Shown: positions 7,319 through 11,841 of the stretch, one piece after another
How the letters are laid out: the number at the start of each line of letters is the position of its first letter
Numbering within the stretch: the stretch's first letter is position 1
From: an uncultured Bacteroidales bacterium
GTDB lineage: Bacteria > Bacteroidota > Bacteroidia > Bacteroidales > UBA932
Direction of reading: 5' to 3'
Assembly: GCA_946614205.1 (NCBI GenBank)
Contig: CAMOGR010000103.1
Span: 1 to 11,841 of the forward strand
Length of the DNA stretch: 11,841 bases
The notes under the pieces: model-generated
Seen by the model: only the letters and a program-made list of their open reading frames with translations
Database searches by the model: none
Told to the model about the DNA's origin: nothing
Made by a program: the position numbers and the translations under genes

Positions 7319-8537
7319 TTACTTGCTCCTTGCCGCCCTTCTGACGGCTATTCCGGCAGGAGCGCAGAACTTCAGCCTGTCGACTGTCGTGATTGACCCT
7401 GGTCACGGCGGTACAGACCCGGGCGCCGTCAGTCGAGACGGCAAAAATTACGAAAAGTCATTCACTCTCGACATCGCAAAAAAGCTAGCCGGGAAAATCA
7501 AGGCCGAATGTCCGGGGGTAAAGGCCATCCTCACCCGCGACAGGGACAGGAGCGTTGCTCTCAATGACCGTGCCGCAATTGCGAACCGGGCGGGAGCCGA
7601 CCTGTTTATTTCCATCCATATCAACTCTGCGGCCTCGACTTCACCCAACGGCTATTCCGTTCACGTGCTCGGCAAATCGTCCAACAAGAACCGCGACCTC
7701 TTTGCGTACAACATGGACGTGTGCAAGCGTGAGAACTCCGTAATCCTGCTCGAAGACGACTATTCCACGACTTACCAGGGCTTCGACCCGTCCGACCCGG
7801 AGTCGTTCATCTTCCTGCAGCTCATGCAGAATTCCAATCTGGAGCAGAGCCTCTCTTTTGCCGAAATCGTAGCCGACAATCTCAAGGGCGGCCCGATTCC
7901 GACCGGGCGCGGTATCTGGCAGGACCCTTTCCTGGTCCTATGGCGTACGGCCATGCCTGCCGTTCTCATAGAACTTGGGTTCATATCCAATTCTTCCGAC
8001 CTCAAAGTCCTCTGCAACGAGGATGACAGGGACAAGATTGCCTCCCGCCTGTGCAAGGCGTTCAAGAAATACAAGGATCTTTACGACGGCACCATGGTGC
8101 TGGACGGCGGACATTCCGGGACCGAGGTAAAGAAAGAGCCCGAGGTCAAGAAGGAACCCGAAGTCAAAAAAGAGCCCGAGGTCAAGAAGGAGCCTGAAGT
8201 AAAAAAGGAACCGGAGGTTAAAAAGGAGCCCGAAGTGAAGAAAGAGCCGGAAGCAAAGAAGGAGCCGGCTAAGGATTCCGGCGGGCAGGCTGCCGGGAAG
8301 GAGGGCGTGCGCTACGGAGTCCAGATATTCGCCGGGGCCAACCTTCTCAAGTCGTCCGACAAGGCCTTCTTGGGGTATACTCCTTTTATTTATAACAACG
8401 GCAAGGTTTACAAATACATAATAGGAGTCGAGGAATCCATCGAGCTCACCCGGGAACATCTTCCTCTTATCAGAAAAAAATATCCTGAAGCATTTTTGGT
8501 AAAAATTGACGGCGATACTGTTTCCATTACGAAATAG
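7305..8537 (+). CDS. Secreted N-acetylmuramoyl-L-alanine amidase (Amidase_3) with EVKKEP repeats and SPOR-like C-terminus
   Basis: 410 residues starting at TTG 7305; no in-frame ATG lies between the upstream stop at 7293 and about residue 137, and the TTG gives a clean signal peptide (residues 1-20, KR then hydrophobic core, AGA-Q). The Amidase_3 domain covers about 27-255 with the zinc ligands and catalytic Glu all present: H34 (DPGHGG), E50 (YEKSF), H105 (SIHIN) and E223 (LIELGF). It cleaves the bond between N-acetylmuramic acid and the stem peptide in periplasmic peptidoglycan, probably for daughter-cell separation. Residues 274-321 are eight hexapeptide repeats, a Pro/Lys/Glu spacer. Residues 334-410 ('GVRYGVQIFAG' onward) resemble a SPOR-like peptidoglycan-binding domain. 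Divergent from lptD and followed by a long AT-rich gap, so probably a single-gene transcript. Confidence 0.88.
   Translation: MKRAIYLLLAALLTAIPAGAQNFSLSTVVIDPGHGGTDPGAVSRDGKNYEKSFTLDIAKKLAGKIKAECPGVKAILTRDRDRSVALNDRAAIANRAGADLFISIHINSAASTSPNGYSVHVLGKSSNKNRDLFAYNMDVCKRENSVILLEDDYSTTYQGFDPSDPESFIFLQLMQNSNLEQSLSFAEIVADNLKGGPIPTGRGIWQDPFLVLWRTAMPAVLIELGFISNSSDLKVLCNEDDRDKIASRLCKAFKKYKDLYDGTMVLDGGHSGTEVKKEPEVKKEPEVKKEPEVKKEPEVKKEPEVKKEPEVKKEPEAKKEPAKDSGGQAAGKEGVRYGVQIFAGANLLKSSDKAFLGYTPFIYNNGKVYKYIIGVEESIELTREHLPLIRKKYPEAFLVKIDGDTVSITK
8124..8267 (+). repeat. Eight in-frame 18-bp tandem units encoding EVKKEP
   Basis: Eight contiguous 18-bp units encode seven EVKKEP and a final EAKKEP. All eight DNA units differ by synonymous changes (gta/gtc/gtt/gtg, aag/aaa, gag/gaa, ccc/cct/ccg), so the peptide is conserved while the DNA is not. 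The segment links the amidase domain to the SPOR-like domain. Confidence 0.95.
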
Positions 8538-8564
8538 CAATTATTCCGATGTGGTTTTTTAGTG

Positions 8565-8598
8565 TTTCGAATATGCTATAGGGCATATTTTCCCGAAA
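8565..8598 (+). terminator. Imperfect hairpin after the amidase gene (possible terminator)
   Basis: AATATGC (8570-8576) pairs with GCATATT (8583-8589) around a 6-nt loop. The stem can continue as TTTCG (8565-8569) with CGAAA (8594-8598) past a 4-nt bulge. It starts 28 bp after the amidase stop. There is no strong U tract immediately after the stem, so it could equally be a protein-binding site. Confidence 0.35.
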
Positions 8599-8643
8599 AT
8601 GCTTAAAATGGAAAAAGTCTAATTTAAAAATATAATGAATTAT

Positions 8644-8664
8644 ACGCATTTATGTTTTATGCGT
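8644..8664. repeat. Inverted repeat ACGCAT-N9-ATGCGT
   Basis: Perfect 6-bp arms at 8644-8649 and 8659-8664 surround a 9-nt AT-rich spacer. The centre-to-centre distance is 15 bp. This is compatible with a dimeric regulator site or a small hairpin in the dnaA upstream region; nothing in the sequence identifies a binding protein. Confidence 0.4.
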
Positions 8665-8789
8665 TCCTGTAATATGCTGATAATTAGGTTTTTATAAATT
8701 AAGCGTTTCCGATTTCCATCCTCATTATTTAGGAGATAAAAACTAAAAAAACAATACCAAAAAGATTTTTTTTTAACTTTTTTTTCAAC

Positions 8790-8797
8790 CACTTTTG
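8790..8797 (+). promoter_or_regulatory. Candidate -7 box for dnaA
   Basis: CACTTTTG differs from TAnnTTTG at the first base only and lies 39 bp before the dnaA ATG. A T-rich stretch occupies the -33 position (around 8766-8774), with no clean TTTG. It is the best candidate nearby, but weak. Confidence 0.3.
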
Positions 8798-8836
8798 CAT
8801 TCGCTCCTCCTTTTTCGGCGGGGCGTTTGCTGTCAA

Positions 8837-10258
8837 ATGAACGATAACGAAAGACATATCAGCGTCTGGAACCATTTCCTCAAGATGGTAGCCGATATCG
8901 TGGAACCCCAGAAGTTCCAGAATTGGTTCACCAAGGTGCGTCCCGTGTCGCTGGTTGATTCCACCCTCACGGTGGAGGTCCCTTCCGACTTCGTTCGCGA
9001 GTATCTCGAGACTTTCTACCTGGACGTCATCAAAAAGACCCTCAAGAGGGTCATTGGTGCGGATGCCAAGCTCATATATCTGGTACGCGCAGTCCAGAGC
9101 CAGCCAGCGCTCAAGATACCGGCAGCACCGGGCACCATCCCCGTCAACCGTGAGGTCAGCATTCCCACTCCTCCCGTTGGGGCGCCCAGCCCGTTCGCCT
9201 ATCCCGGACTGCAGAAGGTGCGTATCAACCCCAACCTCAATCCTGTCTATTGCTTCACCAACTTCATAGTGGGGGAGTGCAACAAGATGGGTTATACGGC
9301 AGGTACCGCCATTGCAGGCGCTCCGGGCAAGACGTCCTTCAATCCTTTGTTCATCTTCGGCGGCCCCGGTCTTGGCAAGACGCATCTGGCACAGGCCATA
9401 GGCATAGCCGTTCACGACCGTTTCCCCGAGCTTGTGGTGCGTTACCTCACCGGTCACGACTTCAAGATGCAGTTCGTCGATGCGGTCAACGTCAAGAACA
9501 AGCTCAACGACTTCCTCGCGCTTTACAAGAAGATAGACGTGCTTATAGTGGACGACATCCAGGATCTGCAGAGCCCCGGTGCCCAGAGTGCGTTCTTCAG
9601 CATATTCAACTACCTGCACCAGAGCGGCAAGCAGCTTATCTTCACCTCCGACCGCGCCCCTGTGGACCTGGAGAATTTCGAGGAGAGGCTTCTGTCCCGC
9701 TTCAAGTGGGGCCTGTCCGTGGAGTTGCTCCACCCCGACTACAACACCCGCCTGCAGATGCTTCAGGCTCTCTGCCGCAGGGAAGGGGTTGCAATCGGGC
9801 CCGAGGTGCTCGAGTATCTCGCAACCAATATCAAGACCAATTTCCGTGAACTCGAGGGTGCATTCCTGTCGGTAATGGCGTATGCGACGTCCAATCATGC
9901 CGAGAATTCCGTGGAACTTGCAGCCAAGGTGACGGAGAAGATAGTGAGCAATCCGGCCAGGGAACTGAGCATCGGCAAGGTGCAGTCGAGCGTCTGCGAA
10001 TATTTCGGAATCAGCCCCGAGGACCTCGTTTCCCGTTCCCGCAAGCGCCAGATTGTCCAGGCAAGGCAGATTTCCATGTACCTCTGCCGTACCCTGCTTC
10101 CCAACTGCTCCCTTTCCACCATCGGAGCAGAGACCGGCGGCAAGGACCACGCCACCGTGCTGCACTCCTGCAATATCGTCAGCGATATGATGACCACCGA
10201 CCGCGTATTCCGCAAATACGTGTCCGACCTCGAGTCCATGCTCTCTCCTGCAGAGTAA
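8837..10258 (+). CDS. dnaA: Chromosomal replication initiator protein DnaA
   Basis: 473 residues. Domain I (about 1-85, 'VWNHFLKMVADIVEPQKFQNWF') mediates self-assembly and helicase loading. A short Pro-rich linker (about 90-125) follows. The AAA+ domain (about 128-350) has Walker A GGPGLGKT at 175-182, Walker B VDDIQ with Asp239-Asp240, and SRFKWG with R288 near sensor/arginine-finger positions. Domain IV has the DnaA signature 'TGGKDHATVLHSC' with G434-G435-K436-D437-H438, which reads the DnaA box. DnaA opens the origin and regulates its own promoter in many bacteria. ATG at 8837 is chosen because domain I begins directly after it; an earlier TTG at 8795 would add 14 unrelated residues and overlaps the candidate promoter. 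pepD begins 20 bp after the stop. Confidence 0.97.
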   Translation: MNDNERHISVWNHFLKMVADIVEPQKFQNWFTKVRPVSLVDSTLTVEVPSDFVREYLETFYLDVIKKTLKRVIGADAKLIYLVRAVQSQPALKIPAAPGTIPVNREVSIPTPPVGAPSPFAYPGLQKVRINPNLNPVYCFTNFIVGECNKMGYTAGTAIAGAPGKTSFNPLFIFGGPGLGKTHLAQAIGIAVHDRFPELVVRYLTGHDFKMQFVDAVNVKNKLNDFLALYKKIDVLIVDDIQDLQSPGAQSAFFSIFNYLHQSGKQLIFTSDRAPVDLENFEERLLSRFKWGLSVELLHPDYNTRLQMLQALCRREGVAIGPEVLEYLATNIKTNFRELEGAFLSVMAYATSNHAENSVELAAKVTEKIVSNPARELSIGKVQSSVCEYFGISPEDLVSRSRKRQIVQARQISMYLCRTLLPNCSLSTIGAETGGKDHATVLHSCNIVSDMMTTDRVFRKYVSDLESMLSPAE

Positions 10259-10278
10259 TAACCTTTAACCACAACAAT

Positions 10279-11706
10279 ATGCAATCCGAGCGAGTTCTTG
10301 ATATCTTCAAGGAGATTACAACCATTCCCCGCGAGTCCGGCCATGAAGGGCCGGTCACCGACTGGCTCTGCCGCTGGGCGCAGTCGCATTCCCTTTCCTT
10401 CAAACGCGATGAAATCGGCAATGTGCTGATTACGCGGCAGGCCGCACCCGGCAAGGAGTCCGTACCCACCGTAGTCCTTCAGGCACACCAGGATATGGTG
10501 TGCGAGAAAGTTGCCGGCTCGAAGCACGATTTCCGGAAGGACCCCATACCTTACGTCATAGAAGACGGATGGATGATTTCCAAGGAAACGACGCTCGGTG
10601 CCGACGACGGAATTGGAATAGCAGCCTGTCTGGCTCTTCTTGAGGACCCTGCACCTACCGGCAAGGTGGAATGCCTTTTCACCATTTCTGAAGAAACCGG
10701 CATGGACGGCGCCGAGGCGCTTCAGAGCGGCTTCTTTACCGGCAAGACCCTGATAAACCTCGATTCCGAGGACGAGGGGCAGCTCTTCATCGGCTGCGCC
10801 GGCGGTCTCAATACTAACATTCGCTTCCGCGTACGCCGCGAGGATGCTGTACGTGGCCGCAAATACGTGCGTCTCAACATCGGAGGCGGCATCGGCGGCC
10901 ACAGCGGCGACGACATCAACAAGGGACGTGCAAATGCGGTCCAGCTCATGGCCCGCTTCCTTTATGGCGAGCTCGGACTGACGTTCCGCCTCGTGAGCAT
11001 TGACGGCGGCGGCAAGCCCAACGCCATCGCCCGCGAGTGCAGCGCCGTGGTATGCGTGACCGACGCCGACAAGCTTGCAAAGGACTTTTCCGCTTTCGCG
11101 CAGGATGTGCGCGAAGAATTCCACGTCACTGACCCTGGTCTCGTGTTCACCGCGGAACCGGAAGCCAAAAAGCTTCAGCCCATGTCGCGCCCTGCAACGG
11201 AGCGTGTCGTCTGTTCGCTCTTCTCGGCTCCCCACGGAGTGCAGGCCATGAGCCAAGATATACCGGGCCTTGTCCAGACCTCCACCAACCTGGCGAGCGT
11301 GCGTACCCATGCCGACAAGGGTCTCGTGGAGATAGTCACGAGCCAGCGCAGTTCAGCGACCAGCGAGCGCCGCGCCATTGCAGCAAAGGTGCGCGCCTGC
11401 TTCGAAGGCTTTGGCGCGAAGGTTCGTCACATGTATGAGTATCCCGGGTGGAATCCCGACGTCAATTCGCCTATCCTGGCCCGCAGCGTCGAGTCGTACA
11501 GGCGCCTGTTCTCGCAGGAGCCGGAGGTCAAAGCCATTCATGCCGGCCTGGAGTGCGGTCTTTTCCTGCAGAAATTCCCCGGACTGGACATGATTTCCTT
11601 CGGTCCTACCCTCCGCGGAGTGCATGCTCCGGGAGAGAAGCTCGAGCTCGCATCCATGGACAAGTTCGTCGCGCTTCTTGACGATATCGTGCGTAATCTC
11701 AGTTAG
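10279..11706 (+). CDS. pepD: Aminoacyl-histidine dipeptidase PepD (M20 family)
   Basis: 475 residues, close to the usual PepD length of about 485. The di-zinc site is complete: H70 in LQAHQDMV with D72 beside it, D109-D110 in GADDGIG, the base/ligand pair E138-E139 in SEETGMDGA, D162 in NLDSEDEG, and H449 in GVHAPGE near the end. The lid domain (about 180-375) carries the expected 'GGIGGHSGDDINKGRANA' segment. The cytoplasmic enzyme hydrolyses Xaa-His and other dipeptides for amino-acid recycling. The start ATG at 10279 lies 20 bp after dnaA with no visible terminator or promoter between them, and rpe follows after 2 bp, so co-transcription from the dnaA promoter is likely. Confidence 0.93.
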   Translation: MQSERVLDIFKEITTIPRESGHEGPVTDWLCRWAQSHSLSFKRDEIGNVLITRQAAPGKESVPTVVLQAHQDMVCEKVAGSKHDFRKDPIPYVIEDGWMISKETTLGADDGIGIAACLALLEDPAPTGKVECLFTISEETGMDGAEALQSGFFTGKTLINLDSEDEGQLFIGCAGGLNTNIRFRVRREDAVRGRKYVRLNIGGGIGGHSGDDINKGRANAVQLMARFLYGELGLTFRLVSIDGGGKPNAIARECSAVVCVTDADKLAKDFSAFAQDVREEFHVTDPGLVFTAEPEAKKLQPMSRPATERVVCSLFSAPHGVQAMSQDIPGLVQTSTNLASVRTHADKGLVEIVTSQRSSATSERRAIAAKVRACFEGFGAKVRHMYEYPGWNPDVNSPILARSVESYRRLFSQEPEVKAIHAGLECGLFLQKFPGLDMISFGPTLRGVHAPGEKLELASMDKFVALLDDIVRNLS

Positions 11707-11708
11707 CC

Positions 11709-11841
11709 ATGCTTGTAGCCCCTTCGCTTCTGGCTGCGGATTTTCTGCACCTCGGTTCCGAACTCGACATGCTCAACGCGGCTGCCGACTGGATACACCT
11801 GGACGTGATGGACGGTACGCTTGTGCCCAACATCTCGTTCG
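11709..11841 (+). CDS. rpe: Ribulose-phosphate 3-epimerase, N-terminal part (truncated by window edge)
   Basis: The first 44 codons are present, running off the window. 'MLVAPSLLAADFLHLG' and 'WIHLDVMDGTLVPN' are the standard opening motifs: S6 in the active site, H30 and D32 as metal ligand and catalytic residue. The enzyme interconverts ribulose 5-phosphate and xylulose 5-phosphate in the pentose phosphate pathway, as a cytoplasmic TIM barrel. It starts 2 bp after the pepD stop, so it shares that transcript. Rhodopseudomonas-type or allulose epimerase relatives cannot be excluded from 44 residues, but the motif spacing fits Rpe. Confidence 0.92.
   Translation, partial: MLVAPSLLAADFLHLGSELDMLNAAADWIHLDVMDGTLVPNISF

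Larger units (their letters stand above)
8538..8836. other. AT-rich non-coding region upstream of dnaA
   Basis: No credible gene lies in these 299 bp. I counted 48 G/C in 8581-8760 (27%), against clearly GC-rich flanking genes. It contains two inverted repeats (8565-8598 and 8644-8664), the word AATATGC at 8570 and 8671 plus its complement at 8583, and T runs at 8766-8774 and 8778-8785. It probably holds the amidase terminator and the dnaA promoter. A replication-origin role is possible by position and composition, but I found no cluster of good DnaA boxes. Confidence 0.6.

Noticed and set aside
8124..8267. 18-bp repeats as a CRISPR or minisatellite
   Set aside because: The units are contiguous without spacers, strictly in frame, and differ only at synonymous sites apart from the last Val-to-Ala change, so they are a protein repeat.
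8549..8581. Ten-codon plus-strand frame ending in the hairpin loop (possible leader peptide)
   Set aside because: It is too short, has no ribosome-binding or regulatory codon signature, and no plausible regulated gene follows closely.
8640..8648. TTATACGCA as a DnaA box
   Set aside because: It has two mismatches to TTATCCACA, is a single copy, and is part of the inverted repeat. No cluster of better boxes was found on either strand in this region.
8729..10165. 478-codon open frame on the minus strand opposite dnaA
   Set aside because: The plus strand is unambiguous DnaA over the same DNA; the minus product has no recognisable motifs and runs through the AT-rich leader. Long antisense frames are expected in GC-rich coding DNA.
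9895..11310. 471-codon open frame on the minus strand opposite the end of dnaA and most of pepD
   Set aside because: It straddles two certain genes and their gap and shows no family motifs, so it is an antisense shadow.

Overview
The window looks like chromosomal DNA from a Bacteroidota bacterium, most likely a GC-rich member of the Bacteroidales. Three things point there. Rho has a short N-terminal domain followed by a long Lys/Glu/Ala/Pro tail. The 'TAnnTTTG' -7 promoter boxes occur with no Shine-Dalgarno motifs. The LptD-like protein, the amidase with a C-terminal SPOR-like domain and the DnaA all have the Bacteroidota form. Coding DNA is GC-rich. The one long non-coding stretch, upstream of dnaA, is strikingly AT-rich. 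I see no tRNA, rRNA, CRISPR array, insertion sequence or phage gene.

Left part (1-1771): the 5' end of rho leaves the window on the minus strand. Divergent from it is a membrane-anchored protein with a PHP-type metallohydrolase domain. Its C-terminal transmembrane segment is encoded in DNA shared, tail to tail over 129 bp, with the last gene of the next operon.

Middle (1643-7254, minus strand, read right to left): a tightly packed four-gene operon runs lptD-like outer-membrane protein, DPM1-like family 2 glycosyltransferase, GtrA-like membrane protein, GT39/ArnT-like GT-C glycosyltransferase. Junctions are 1 bp, a 4-bp ATGA overlap, and another ATGA overlap. The three downstream genes look like a complete polyprenyl-phosphate-sugar pathway (make, flip, transfer). 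Co-transcription with the LPS-assembly protein suggests a role in building or decorating an outer-envelope glycoconjugate. The acceptor is unknown.

Centre (7246-7318): a compact divergent control region. Each gene has a perfect TAnnTTTG box lying inside the other's predicted leader, and both genes must start at TTG.

Right part (7305-11841, plus strand): a secreted N-acetylmuramoyl-L-alanine amidase with eight 6-residue EVKKEP repeats; about 300 bp of AT-rich non-coding DNA with two inverted repeats; dnaA; then pepD (20 bp later) and the start of rpe (2 bp later), probably co-transcribed.

Most of this is housekeeping or envelope biogenesis. I found no clearly new defence or mobile system. 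The best leads are the LptD-glycosyltransferase operon, the interlocked TTG/TTG divergent control region, the PHP/GT39 antisense coding overlap, and the AT-rich dnaA leader.
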